DNA of 37,550 bases from Verrucomicrobiota bacterium (GTDB taxonomy: Bacteria > Verrucomicrobiota > Verrucomicrobiia > Limisphaerales > UBA1100), in assembly GCA_028343615.1 (NCBI GenBank), contig JAOLZA010000023.1, forward strand, positions 1-37,550. The letters run 5' to 3'. The position numbers and the translations under genes are program-made. The notes under the pieces were generated by a model. That model made no database searches. It had not been told where the DNA came from and was given only the letters and a program-made list of their open reading frames with translations. Numbering within the stretch: position 1 is the first letter of the stretch; every line of letters starts with the position of its first letter. Below, one piece after another: positions 1 through 8,870 of the stretch.

Positions 1-1
1 G

Positions 2-1864
2 AAATGGATCCAGCAAGGCGCGCCGGGGCCGACGGATGCGGATGTGAAGCTGCAGCGCGTGGAGCTTTCGCCGGGCAATTCCAAATTGAAGAAAGGCGAC
101 TCGCACCAGCTCGAAGTCATCGCGCATTTTAGTGATGGTACGCGGCGCGATGTGACGGCGTGGGCGCGGTTCAATTCCACCGACGCGTCCGTGGCCATCG
201 TCGACGAAAAAACCGGCAAGGCGGAGGTGGTCGGTTTTGGGCAGGGCGCAATCACGGCGTGGTACTCCGGCCAAATCGCCATCGCGCGCATCACATCGCC
301 TTGGCCGAACACCATTGACGACGCCGTTTTTGCCCAAGCACCGAGGCGCAATTTCATCGATGAACTCGTGCTCGCGCAGTTGCGCCAGCTCAATCTTAAA
401 CCCTCGCCGCCGTGCACCGACAGCGAGTTCATCCGCCGCGCGCATCTCGATGTGATTGGCGCGCTGCCCACACCCGCCGAAACCAAAGCCTTCCTCGCCA
501 GTACCGCCAAGGACAAGCGCGATAAACTCATCGATCAACTCCTCGCGCGGCCCGAGTTCATTGATTACTGGACGTATCGTTGGGCCGATTTGTTTTTGAT
601 CACCGGTAAAAAACTTCGCCCCAACGCGCTCAAGGCGTATTACAATTGGCTGCGCGGCGAGGTGGCCAAAAATACACCGTGGGATCAGCTCGTGCGGCAA
701 GTCATCACCGCGCGCGGCGACAGTATGGTGCGCGGCGCCACAAACTTTTACGCCATCCATCAAGAGCCCGAGACGATGGCCGAGAACGTCAGCCAAGCGT
801 TTATGAGCCTCTCCATCGGCTGCGCCAAGTGCCACAATCATCCCTTGGAAAAATGGACCAACGACCAATATTATTCGTTTGCCAATTTATTTGCCCGCGT
901 GCGGGTAAAAGGTTGGGGTGGCGATGCGCGTAATGGAAGCGGCGCGCGCACGCTTTTCATCGCCTCGCGCGGCGATCTTCTCCAGCCGCGCACCGGCAAA
1001 CCCCAACTGCCAGCGCCGCTTGACGGCGCGCCGGTGGCCAATCCCGCCACCGACCGGCGCGCGGTGTTGGCCGACTGGCTTACCTCGCCCGATAACCCGT
1101 ATTTCACCCGCTCCATCGCCAACCGCGTGTGGGCAAACTTTTTCGGGCGCGGCATCGTGAATCCCGTTGACGACCTCCGCGTTTCCAACCCCGCCACCAA
1201 CGAGCCACTCCTGAAAGCCCTCGCGACGCACCTTGCGAAAAATAAGTACGCCCTGAAGTCGTTGATGCGAACGATTTTGCAAAGCGAAACCTACGGACGC
1301 AGCAGCGCTCCCTTGGCGGAAAACATCGGCGACACACGTTTTTACTCCCGCCAATACCCGCGCCGGCTGATGGCCGAGGTGTTGCAGGACGCCATCACGT
1401 CGATCACCCAAGTGTCGCCCAAGTTCGGCACCATCACCCTCTCTGATGGCAGCAAACAAAACACCGCGTTTTACAAAGACGGCACCCGCGCGCTGCAACT
1501 GTTCGACTCCGCCGTGACCTCGTATTTTCTAAAAACTTTTGGCCGCAACGCACGCGAAATCACCTGCGAATGTGAGCGCTCCAACAAGCCAAGCATGGTA
1601 CAAGTGCTGCACCTTTCTAACGGCAAAACCCTCAACGCCAACCTCCGCAACGAAAAAAGCCGCGTAACCCCACTGCTCAAAAAGGACAACGGCGCCCTTA
1701 TCGACGAAGCCTATTTGCTCTGCCTCGCGCGCGTGCCCAGCGCCGGTGAACGCAAACGATTACTGGCCGTCTTCGCCAACGCGACCGCCACCGACCGCCG
1801 TGCCATTGTCGAGGATTTATTCTGGGCGCTAATGACCAGTCGTGAATTTTTGTTCCAACATTAA
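2..1864 (+). CDS. Planctomycete-type cytochrome / Big-2 / DUF1549 / DUF1553 protein, 5' truncated
   Basis: The frame is open from the first bases of the window, so the true start and N-terminal heme domain lie upstream; the GTG at 44 is only internal. The first visible residues (WIQQGAPGP) match the end of a PSCyt1 cytochrome domain. A bacterial Ig-like (Big-2) stretch follows (FSDGTRRDVT near 150), then DUF1549 (FIDELVLAQL through the 600s), with a CxxCH motif, CAKCH, at about 821-835. DUF1553 follows from about 1060, with ANRVWANFFGRG and the late CECER motif at about 1564-1578. Such proteins are exported, putatively heme-binding and of unknown reaction. It has the same architecture as the gene at the right edge. 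The next gene starts one base after its stop, so they are probably co-transcribed. The family call is firm; function is not known. Confidence 0.9.
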   Translation, partial: KWIQQGAPGPTDADVKLQRVELSPGNSKLKKGDSHQLEVIAHFSDGTRRDVTAWARFNSTDASVAIVDEKTGKAEVVGFGQGAITAWYSGQIAIARITSPWPNTIDDAVFAQAPRRNFIDELVLAQLRQLNLKPSPPCTDSEFIRRAHLDVIGALPTPAETKAFLASTAKDKRDKLIDQLLARPEFIDYWTYRWADLFLITGKKLRPNALKAYYNWLRGEVAKNTPWDQLVRQVITARGDSMVRGATNFYAIHQEPETMAENVSQAFMSLSIGCAKCHNHPLEKWTNDQYYSFANLFARVRVKGWGGDARNGSGARTLFIASRGDLLQPRTGKPQLPAPLDGAPVANPATDRRAVLADWLTSPDNPYFTRSIANRVWANFFGRGIVNPVDDLRVSNPATNEPLLKALATHLAKNKYALKSLMRTILQSETYGRSSAPLAENIGDTRFYSRQYPRRLMAEVLQDAITSITQVSPKFGTITLSDGSKQNTAFYKDGTRALQLFDSAVTSYFLKTFGRNAREITCECERSNKPSMVQVLHLSNGKTLNANLRNEKSRVTPLLKKDNGALIDEAYLLCLARVPSAGERKRLLAVFANATATDRRAIVEDLFWALMTSREFLFQH

Positions 1865-1865
1865 A

Positions 1866-4800
1866 ATGAAAGTTCTGAAATTAACTTTCCTGTTTGCCGT
1901 ACTGCCGATCTCCGCAGCGCCGCCGGATTTCCACAAAGATGTTGCGCCGATTTTGCGCGAGTACTGCGCGGGGTGCCACAATGATCAGGACCTAGAGGGC
2001 GAGTTTTCGGTGGAGACTTTTAAGTCACTGATGAAAGGCGGCGAAAATGGCGTGGGCATCGTAGCGGGCAAAGCGGGGGGCTCGCTATTGTGGCAGCAAA
2101 TTGCCAAGCAGAAAAAACCCTTTATGCCGCCGCTCAAGAAGCCGCAGCTCACCGCCGCGCACCTCGCCACTCTGAAGACATGGATCGATGGCGGCGCAAA
2201 GCGACCGACGCACGATCGCTCCATTCTCGCCACGCTCAATGTTCCCAAAGTAGCCGCGGCGCATTTGGCGAAGCCTCCCATCACCGCGCTGGCCGTGTCG
2301 GGCGGCGGCATTCGGGCGGTTGCGTTTTACGGCAAAGTGCAGGTCGGCAAACACGCGCTCACCGGTCACGCGGGCAAGGTCAATGCCTTGTCATTTTCGC
2401 CGGATGAAAATTTTTTGGTGGCGGCCACGGGCGTCACAGGTTTGCGCGGCGAAGCGGTGCTATGGAATTTGAAGACCGGCCAACGCGTACGCACTTTCGG
2501 CGAGGGCCATCGCGACACACTTTATGGCGCGATGTTTTCACCAAAGGACGACTTGCTCGCCACGGCGGGTTACGACCGATTGATTCAAATTTGGAATGTG
2601 AAAACCGGCAAGCGGTTACGCACGTTGGAAGGTCACAACGGCGCGGTGCACGGCATTGCGTTTAGTCCGGACGGCACCGTGCTCGCCAGCGCGGGCGGCG
2701 ATTCGGCCGTGAAACTTTGGAACACTAAAACCGGCCAACGCCTCGACACACTCGGCCAATCAACCGGCGAACAATTCATCGTAGCCTTCACGCCAGACAG
2801 CCAATTCGTGGTGGCCGCCGGGGCCGACAAACAAATCCGCCTGTGGCGTTGGGTAAGTAAATCCAAACCGCGCATCAACCCGCTCGTCCGTGTGCGGTTC
2901 GCGCACGAAGATGAAATCACCGACCTAGTCATCAGCCCCGACGGCCAACGCCTCGCCACCGCCTCGGCGGACCGAACCGTGAAACTGTGGAGCCTCCCAA
3001 ACCTTGAGCCGCTGCAAACTTTCGCCGACCAACCCGACGTGGTCTCCGCACTCGCCTTTGCGACCGATAGCAAATCTCTGTTCATCGGTCGAATGGATGG
3101 CTCGGACGTGCGGCTTCAACTCAAAACCGCCGCCGCTCAATCCGCCGTGCCCCAAGCGCAGCCGCACACGGCCATTGCGGATTCGGCCATTGCGGATTCG
3201 GCTGTTGCGGAACTCACCGAGCAAGAGCCCAACAACGTGCCCAAGACGGCGATGGCCATCCGGATTCCCGCCAAAATTTCCGGCGTGATTCTTGATGGCC
3301 CCGACCTCTTTCGCTTCCGTGCCAAAGCTGGAGAGCAGTGGGTTTTAGAAATCAACGCTGCGCGCGGCAAGTCGCCGTTGGATTCCAAGGTGGAAGTGCT
3401 CGACCGCATCGGCGTGCCCATCGAGCGTGTGCGCCTGCAAGCCATGCGCAAATCATGGCTTACTTTTCGAGGCAAAGACTCCAGCACCTCCGGCGATTTC
3501 CGCGTGTTCAAGTGGCGCGAAATGACGCTCAATCAATTCCTCTATTTAAACGGTGAAGTGGTCAAACTCTGGCACTACCCACGCGGGCCCGACAGCGGCT
3601 ACTTTGTGTACCCCGGTAGCGGAATGCGCCACACGTTTTTTGACACCACGCCACTGGCACACCCGCTCGGCCAGTTTGCGTACATTGTGGAACCCTTACC
3701 TGCGGGTATCACGCCGCCGGCCAATGGGCTGCCGACCTTTCCTATTTATTTTGAAAACGACGACGACAGCCAACGCCGCTTGGGCAAAGACTCGAAGCTC
3801 ACCTTCACCGCGCCGCGCGATGGCGAATTTCTCGTACGCGTTTCTGATGTGCGCGGCGCGGAAGGCAAAGATTACAAATACACGCTCACCATCCGCCCGC
3901 GACGGCCGAACTTCTCAGTCACTCTCGGCGGCATCGGTGGTGGTGGTATCCCCAAGGGCTCAGGACGCGAGTTCAGTGTGAGCGCCCAGCGAATTGACGA
4001 TTACGAAGGGCCCATCCGAGTGGATATCACCGATGTCCCCAAGGGCTTCACCGTTACCACCCCGCTCATAATTGAAGCCGGGCAAAACCGCGCAGTCGGA
4101 GCTGTGTACGCTGCAGCTGATACGCCAAAACCGTTGGATGTTTCCTTAAAACCACAAACAAAGGTGAAGGTCACAGCGGATTCTTCAAAATTAGAGCAGG
4201 GATTGGTGGGTGCCTGGGGTTTCAATGGGAATACTCAGAGTGAATCCAAGCGTAAGGAGTTGACGGGGAAACTTGTGGGCGGCGCGAAGTTTGTGAATTC
4301 ACCGATCGGTAAGCAAGGAAAGGCAATTTCTCTGGATGGGAATGATGACGCGGTGGTGATCCCGCGCAACCATTTGATGGATGTGGGGAAGGGAGAGTTC
4401 ACTGTGGCAGCGTGGATTAATCCAAGCGAGTTGAGGCAGGCGGGTATTGTTTGTCTGGGGCGTTACAACATGGTTCACGGGTGGTATCTGGACATGCCGA
4501 ATAATCAGGGTGTGTTGCGTATTGAAACAATAAACCCGGAGAATAAATTCAACGGTACTGTGTCCTCTTGGTCAGGGGTCATTCGCCCCAACACATGGCA
4601 GCACGTGGCGGCAGTGGTGCGCCGTGGCAAAAACCAGACAAGGCTTTACGTCAATGGTTATGAAGTGGGCATGGGTACGATCGAGCCAAGGGTTTTGGAT
4701 AACCCCCAGGCGGCTTTGCACCTAGGTCGCATACAGGATTCCCAGCTTTATGGGCTTAAGGGTCAGATTGATGAGGTGTATTTTTACAATCGAGCTCTGG

Positions 4801-5333
4801 ACGTGAAGGAAGTTCAGGCCCTATTGGAACCTGGTAAACAGTTTGTAAAGGCACCCCCGGAAAAGAGAAAGGAATTCGCCAAGGTTCAGGCCAGTGCCAC
4901 CATTGACGGTAAGCAAATCAAACACCCCGTCAACAGCCTCGGAAACCTTAAGCCTTTGGCTCCGGCCAAGCTCAAAGTCACCGTACTACCGGCCAAGGGT
5001 AAACCCGCTCAACAGCCTTCCCCCACCAAGCCATTGGAACTCACCATTGCCCCGGGCCAAACTATTCTGGCGCGCGTGCGCATTGAGCGCAACGGCATCA
5101 AGGGTCGCGTGAGTTTCGGCAGCCACGATTCCGGCCGCAACCTCCCTCACGGCGTGTATGTAGACAATATTGGCCTCAGCGGATTACTCATCGTCGAAGG
5201 TCAATCCGAACGCGAATTTTTCATCACCGCCGACAAATGGGTGCCGGAAATGACTCGTCGCTTCCACCTCCGTACCACTCTGGAAAAAGGGATCGTGTCG
5301 CAACCCATTCTGTTGCACATACGAAAACACTGA
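1866..5333 (+). CDS. Secreted cytochrome c - WD40 - PPC - LamG multidomain protein
   Basis: The ATG at 1866 is chosen because it begins a Sec signal peptide (MKVLKLTFLF...) and sits one base after the preceding stop. An in-frame ATG at 1842 would overlap that gene and add a non-signal leader. Mature domains in order: PSCyt1-type cytochrome with CAGCH at residues 34-38 and probable axial Met in FMPP near 87; about six or seven WD40 repeats, residues 140-420 (typical endings LWNLKTG, IWNVKTG, VKLWNTK, VKLWSLP); a PPC-like region beginning at EQEPNN near 455; a LamG/concanavalin-like domain, about 775-995; and a C-terminal beta-rich tail. WD40 and LamG modules suggest protein or glycan contact, so this may be a scaffold in a surface cytochrome complex. 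The LamG block interrupts the C-terminal region and has different codon use. No catalytic motif was recognised. Confidence 0.88.
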   Translation: MKVLKLTFLFAVLPISAAPPDFHKDVAPILREYCAGCHNDQDLEGEFSVETFKSLMKGGENGVGIVAGKAGGSLLWQQIAKQKKPFMPPLKKPQLTAAHLATLKTWIDGGAKRPTHDRSILATLNVPKVAAAHLAKPPITALAVSGGGIRAVAFYGKVQVGKHALTGHAGKVNALSFSPDENFLVAATGVTGLRGEAVLWNLKTGQRVRTFGEGHRDTLYGAMFSPKDDLLATAGYDRLIQIWNVKTGKRLRTLEGHNGAVHGIAFSPDGTVLASAGGDSAVKLWNTKTGQRLDTLGQSTGEQFIVAFTPDSQFVVAAGADKQIRLWRWVSKSKPRINPLVRVRFAHEDEITDLVISPDGQRLATASADRTVKLWSLPNLEPLQTFADQPDVVSALAFATDSKSLFIGRMDGSDVRLQLKTAAAQSAVPQAQPHTAIADSAIADSAVAELTEQEPNNVPKTAMAIRIPAKISGVILDGPDLFRFRAKAGEQWVLEINAARGKSPLDSKVEVLDRIGVPIERVRLQAMRKSWLTFRGKDSSTSGDFRVFKWREMTLNQFLYLNGEVVKLWHYPRGPDSGYFVYPGSGMRHTFFDTTPLAHPLGQFAYIVEPLPAGITPPANGLPTFPIYFENDDDSQRRLGKDSKLTFTAPRDGEFLVRVSDVRGAEGKDYKYTLTIRPRRPNFSVTLGGIGGGGIPKGSGREFSVSAQRIDDYEGPIRVDITDVPKGFTVTTPLIIEAGQNRAVGAVYAAADTPKPLDVSLKPQTKVKVTADSSKLEQGLVGAWGFNGNTQSESKRKELTGKLVGGAKFVNSPIGKQGKAISLDGNDDAVVIPRNHLMDVGKGEFTVAAWINPSELRQAGIVCLGRYNMVHGWYLDMPNNQGVLRIETINPENKFNGTVSSWSGVIRPNTWQHVAAVVRRGKNQTRLYVNGYEVGMGTIEPRVLDNPQAALHLGRIQDSQLYGLKGQIDEVYFYNRALDVKEVQALLEPGKQFVKAPPEKRKEFAKVQASATIDGKQIKHPVNSLGNLKPLAPAKLKVTVLPAKGKPAQQPSPTKPLELTIAPGQTILARVRIERNGIKGRVSFGSHDSGRNLPHGVYVDNIGLSGLLIVEGQSEREFFITADKWVPEMTRRFHLRTTLEKGIVSQPILLHIRKH
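3171..3215 (+). repeat. 15-bp in-frame tandem repeat
   Basis: Two identical 15-base units (gccattgcggattcg, 3171-3185 and 3186-3200) are followed by a diverged third unit (gctgttgcggaactc, 3201-3215). They encode AIADS-AIADS-AVAEL in the linker between the WD40 propeller and the PPC-like region. Being a multiple of three it keeps the frame. It is probably a slippage-expanded linker of no separate function. Confidence 0.85.
4140..4875 (+). other. LamG module with deviant codon use inside the cytochrome-WD40 gene
   Basis: This stretch encodes the LamG-like domain (AAWINP, HVAAVVRRGKNQTRLYVNG, GQIDEVYFYNRAL). Glycine is often GGG or GGA here, whereas the flanks use almost only GGC, and the GC-rich CGC/GCG words of the flanks become rare. 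On both sides the protein reads as one beta-rich domain (...KVKVTA before; QASATIDGKQIKHPV after), which suggests that a domain was inserted. Boundaries are approximate. Confidence 0.6.
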
Positions 5334-5406
5334 CCTTACTGTTTGAGTTCTGGCTGTATGGCCGAGCTTGGGCTTGAGGTTTCTTCCTCTTCGCGAGAGC
5401 AAAGCT

Positions 5407-6831
5407 TCAGGCGAACAGGTCGAGGATAGGTTTCCCCTTGCCATCCTTGGTCAGATAAAAGGGTCGCTTCTCGATCTCGTAGTTATGGTCGGCAGGTATG
5501 CCGAGAGCGTGAAACATAGTGGCGTGGAGATCAGGTATAGTGACGGGGTTCTTAGTTACCAGTAGCGGTCGTTCGTCTGCAGTTTCGCCATAGAGAAAGC
5601 CTTTCTTAATACCACCGCCGAACATCAGAACAGAACCTGAGCCGGTGAAGTGGCGATGCTGGCCATAATGCTTCATTTCTTTAAGAACGTCGGTCTTGGC
5701 TCGAGACTGGTCGCGAGCGGAACTACCGGGCACTCCCTCGATGATCATGTCGCGACTAAACTCACTGGCCAGCACCACAAGAGTGCGGTCAAGAAGGCCG
5801 CGAGTCTCGAGGTCGAGGATCAATTGGGCGATGGGCCGATCGATTTCCTTTTTCATTTGGCGCAACGTGGTATGCCCGTTCTCGTGTGTGTCCCATTTCT
5901 TGAAGGGATAGTAGCCGGTGGTGACCTCGGTGAAGCGAGCCCCTGCTTCGACCAAGCGGCGGGCCAAGAGACATCCGCGCCCGAACTGGCCGGTGTCGTA
6001 TTTCGCGAAACTATCTTTGTCCTCGAGCGAAATATCGAAAGCTTGAGCGGCTTTCTTGTCGCCGAGAATTCGGTAAGCGTTGTCCATCGAGCGAAGCAGG
6101 GAATCCCGTTGGAAAGAAGATCCGTGTCGGGCGATGGGAGAGGTTTCGGCCAGTTTTGCAAATGCCTTGTATCGGTTGCTAAAGCGTGTGACGTCCATTC
6201 CCGCTGGAGGCTGGACTGCCTTTGCTGCGAGATCGGGATTGGGGATCATGAAGGGGCCATGCTCGCTACCAAGGAAACCGGCGGAGTGAAAGGCCTTGAG
6301 GGCTTCGGTTTCACCACCGGCGTTCATTACTTGTCCAACGTCGATGAAGGGAGGCACGGCGGGATTGCGTGGCCCTAGACTCTTGGCTATCCATGAACCC
6401 AGGTGTGGTGCCGCCACCGTCAATGGAGGTTCGTACCCTGTGTGCCAATGGTACTGGTGTCGACTGTGCAGGATGTGGCCTAAATCGGCTACTTTGTGCG
6501 AACGTATGAGAGTGCCTCGATCCATCACCTTGGCAATATTCTCTAATCCCTCTGTGATTTTTATGCCGTCCACGTTGGTGTCGATAGCAGGGAAAGTGCT
6601 GATAATCTTCTCCAGCGGAACACCCACTTCGAAGGGGACATATCGCTTGGGGTCGAAGGTATCTGGAGCAGCCATGCCGCCACCCATCCACAAAATGATT
6701 ATCGAATCCGCCTTGGCCTTGGGCCATTTGGAGCGGGGAGCGGAACCGATAGCTTGTTGAGGAACTCCAGCAGCCAAGGCAGCCAGGGTAGCAGAGGAGG
6801 CGGTTTTGAGAAATTCGCGTCGGTTGTTCAT
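5407..6831 (-). CDS. DUF1501 family protein, Tat-exported
   Basis: The 474-aa reading starts at the ATG at 6831, which puts a twin-arginine signal (NNRREFLKTASSA) at the very N-terminus and lies 5 bp after the upstream cytochrome gene; in-frame ATGs further upstream fall inside that gene. DUF1501 proteins belong to the alkaline-phosphatase/sulfatase-like fold but have no established reaction. Typical segments seen are WMGGG...DTFDPK near the start, GRGCLLARRLVEAGARF in the middle, DLETRGLLDRTLVVLASEFSR and a C-terminal HALGI. The usual GGPSH before DTFDP is GGMAAP here. Tat export suggests folding, perhaps with a metal, in the cytoplasm. Tight coupling with the DUF1549/DUF1553 gene suggests a two-component complex. 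The gene ends 73 bp from the convergent + strand gene. Confidence 0.88.
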   Translation of the reverse strand: MNNRREFLKTASSATLAALAAGVPQQAIGSAPRSKWPKAKADSIIILWMGGGMAAPDTFDPKRYVPFEVGVPLEKIISTFPAIDTNVDGIKITEGLENIAKVMDRGTLIRSHKVADLGHILHSRHQYHWHTGYEPPLTVAAPHLGSWIAKSLGPRNPAVPPFIDVGQVMNAGGETEALKAFHSAGFLGSEHGPFMIPNPDLAAKAVQPPAGMDVTRFSNRYKAFAKLAETSPIARHGSSFQRDSLLRSMDNAYRILGDKKAAQAFDISLEDKDSFAKYDTGQFGRGCLLARRLVEAGARFTEVTTGYYPFKKWDTHENGHTTLRQMKKEIDRPIAQLILDLETRGLLDRTLVVLASEFSRDMIIEGVPGSSARDQSRAKTDVLKEMKHYGQHRHFTGSGSVLMFGGGIKKGFLYGETADERPLLVTKNPVTIPDLHATMFHALGIPADHNYEIEKRPFYLTKDGKGKPILDLFA

Positions 6832-6836
6832 TGGAT

Positions 6837-8762
6837 TCAATAGAGAAGCTGGAATTCGGGTTGTAGGACGAGGGCCCATACGAGATCCGCGACGGTGGCG
6901 GCACTAGGCTTTTCTCCCAGCAGTCCGGCGGCGGCCCTTTTTTCGTCCTGAGTTGGTTTGCGCAGGAAGGCGTTCTGAAAAAGATCCTCGATCAATTGGT
7001 CAGGCTTTCTTTTGCTGGAGGCCCATTTCGCGCCAACGTTTTGCACCACCTTGTGCATGATATCTCCGTTGCTCAGCTCGAGGGCTTGTAAAGTGGTCGG
7101 ACGGTTGTCGCGTGAGGTCGCCACTTGGTCGCGCTTGGGACGGCCGAGGATACGCATGAGGCGATCCAAGTTGCGCAGGCCATGGCGCTGGAAAGCGGGG
7201 CGTTTGGCGGGTGGAGCGGCGGCTTCCCCGAGCTGAGCCAATCCATCGAGGAGTTGTTCTGCCCGCAGACGTTTTGTGAGTGGGCCCTTGAAGGTGAAGT
7301 CTTCCGCCTTTTGGTTGGGCACAGGCTCGACGGCGGGCAATCGATAAGCCTGCGAGGTGGTCATCAGGCGCATAGCATGCTTCAGGTCGTGACCGTTGGC
7401 GGCAAAGTCCCGGGCAAGCCAGTCAAGAAGATCAGAGCTCCACGGCTGGTTGTCCATTTCATCCACAGGTTCTACCAATCCTCTACTGAAGAAGGAAGCC
7501 CACATTCGATTCACGATGACACGGGAAAACCGGCCGTTTTCCTTCTTCGTCATGAGGTCGGCCAATTGCTTGAGCCGCACCTTACGGGAGGCCTTTGGGT
7601 CTACTTTACCAAGCTCAGGGTAGAGGAAGTTTGCGGCCACCTTATTCCCCGTGGGCTTGTCACAACGATGCTTTTCCATGGGGGCATTAGCGAAGACGGA
7701 GGCAAAGGCGTAGGATTGGTCGAGGGTCCAGTCGTTGATGAAGCTGTCGTGACAGGATGCGCACTTGAGGTTGAGCCCGAGAAAGACTTGAGCAACATTC
7801 TGGGCAGCCTGCATCTCTACTACCTGTGAAGAATTGACCGTGCCTCGCCATTTTATGCCGTCGATGAAAGAAGCTTGTTCACCGGTATTGGGACTAATCA
7901 ACTCGTGGGCGAACTGGTCGTATGGCTTGTTTGCCTTCAGCGAAGTCTTCAGCCAGTTGGTCAAACGGTACTTGTTTCCACCGTGATATTGCCGGGTGTA
8001 ACTGTTACGGAAGACATCGCTCCAAAAGGTGATCCAGTGCTGCATATAATGTTCGTCATTGGCCAAAAGGGCGTCCACCACCTTTTCATATTTAGCTGTA
8101 TCCTTGTCTCCGGCGAAGGATCTGTACTGCTCGGGCGTAGGAGGAAGTCCGATGAGGTCGAGGTAGGCGCGCCTTAGGAAAGTCCGATCGTCCACAAGTT
8201 CTTTTTGTTTCACTCCCTTCTTATCAAAATAGGGCTGGAGGAAACGATCGACGGGATTCTTGAGGCCGTTTTTTGCAGCCGGCAGCTTGACCACCCGTGG
8301 AGCAAGTGGAGCCTTACGCCATTCGGCGAAGCTATAGCCTTTGGGCCAAGCGATGCCTTCATCAATCCATTTTTTGATCAATAAAATTTGTTCCGGAGAA
8401 AGCGGCTCACCCTCGGAGGGCATACGTTCGTCGGGGTTATTGGAGGTAATGAGCTGGTAAAGCAGGCTCTTGGCACTATCATTTGGCTTGGCGGCCTCGA
8501 GAAGAGTGTTACGGGAGTTGATGGAGAACCCCCCCTTAGCCTCATGACCGGAATGACAGCGGGAGCATTTGTTTTTTAACAACGGTTGGATTTCTTTCAC
8601 AAAATCCACCGCCTGGGCCGGGAACACTGCAACTGAAAAAATTATGGCGATGCCTATACGCACGGCCAAAGCATGAGGCGTTTGCCGGTGATTGTCATGA
8701 CAAATTCTCTGCTGCAAGCCGTGCCCAGTAGTAGGGCTTCTTGGAAATCGTTGTTTGTTCAT
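6837..8762 (-). CDS. Cytochrome c (PSCyt1) - DUF1549 - DUF1553 protein
   Basis: A complete member of the planctomycete-type cytochrome family. The chosen ATG (8762) has a GGGAG about 10 bases upstream and gives 641 aa, but leaves a long n-region before the hydrophobic stretch RIGIAIIFSVAVFPAQA. A GTG at 8663 would give a textbook signal peptide, and an ATG at 8828 is also open, so the start is uncertain. Residues (from 8762): heme motif CSRCH 66-70; DERMPSEGEPLSPEQ with the probable axial Met; DUF1549 from about 165 (FLRRAYLDLIGLPPTPEQ) with a second CxxCH (CASCH); then DUF1553 (VNRMWASFFSRGLVEPVD, TTLQALELSNGD). The CxCER motif of the two window-edge paralogues is absent. The DUF1501 gene follows after 5 bp. 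It is probably secreted or outer-membrane associated; the reaction is unknown. Confidence 0.9.
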   Translation of the reverse strand: MNKQRFPRSPTTGHGLQQRICHDNHRQTPHALAVRIGIAIIFSVAVFPAQAVDFVKEIQPLLKNKCSRCHSGHEAKGGFSINSRNTLLEAAKPNDSAKSLLYQLITSNNPDERMPSEGEPLSPEQILLIKKWIDEGIAWPKGYSFAEWRKAPLAPRVVKLPAAKNGLKNPVDRFLQPYFDKKGVKQKELVDDRTFLRRAYLDLIGLPPTPEQYRSFAGDKDTAKYEKVVDALLANDEHYMQHWITFWSDVFRNSYTRQYHGGNKYRLTNWLKTSLKANKPYDQFAHELISPNTGEQASFIDGIKWRGTVNSSQVVEMQAAQNVAQVFLGLNLKCASCHDSFINDWTLDQSYAFASVFANAPMEKHRCDKPTGNKVAANFLYPELGKVDPKASRKVRLKQLADLMTKKENGRFSRVIVNRMWASFFSRGLVEPVDEMDNQPWSSDLLDWLARDFAANGHDLKHAMRLMTTSQAYRLPAVEPVPNQKAEDFTFKGPLTKRLRAEQLLDGLAQLGEAAAPPAKRPAFQRHGLRNLDRLMRILGRPKRDQVATSRDNRPTTLQALELSNGDIMHKVVQNVGAKWASSKRKPDQLIEDLFQNAFLRKPTQDEKRAAAGLLGEKPSAATVADLVWALVLQPEFQLLY

Positions 8763-8870
8763 TGGAGAATAACTCCCGTCGGTGGAGGATCTGGACAAAC
8801 AATTTTCAAATAGCTTCATGGTATGCAAGGGTGACTCATTTACCTACTGATTGACTTTGCTTGCCCACAC

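Noticed and set aside
887-1498. 203-codon open frame on the - strand
   Set aside because: It is a shadow of the GC-rich DUF1553 coding region on the + strand.
5334-5406. Candidate bidirectional terminator between convergent genes
   Set aside because: Only weak stems (CTCT...AGAG, GAGG...CCTC) and no U-run on either strand; not supportable as a terminator.
5650-6378. 242-codon open frame on the + strand
   Set aside because: It lies wholly antisense to the DUF1501 gene, has no recognisable domain or signal, and mirrors the codon pattern of the real gene.
7125-7829. 234-codon open frame on the + strand
   Set aside because: It is antisense to the DUF1549/DUF1553 gene, whose motifs are intact; no family resemblance was seen.
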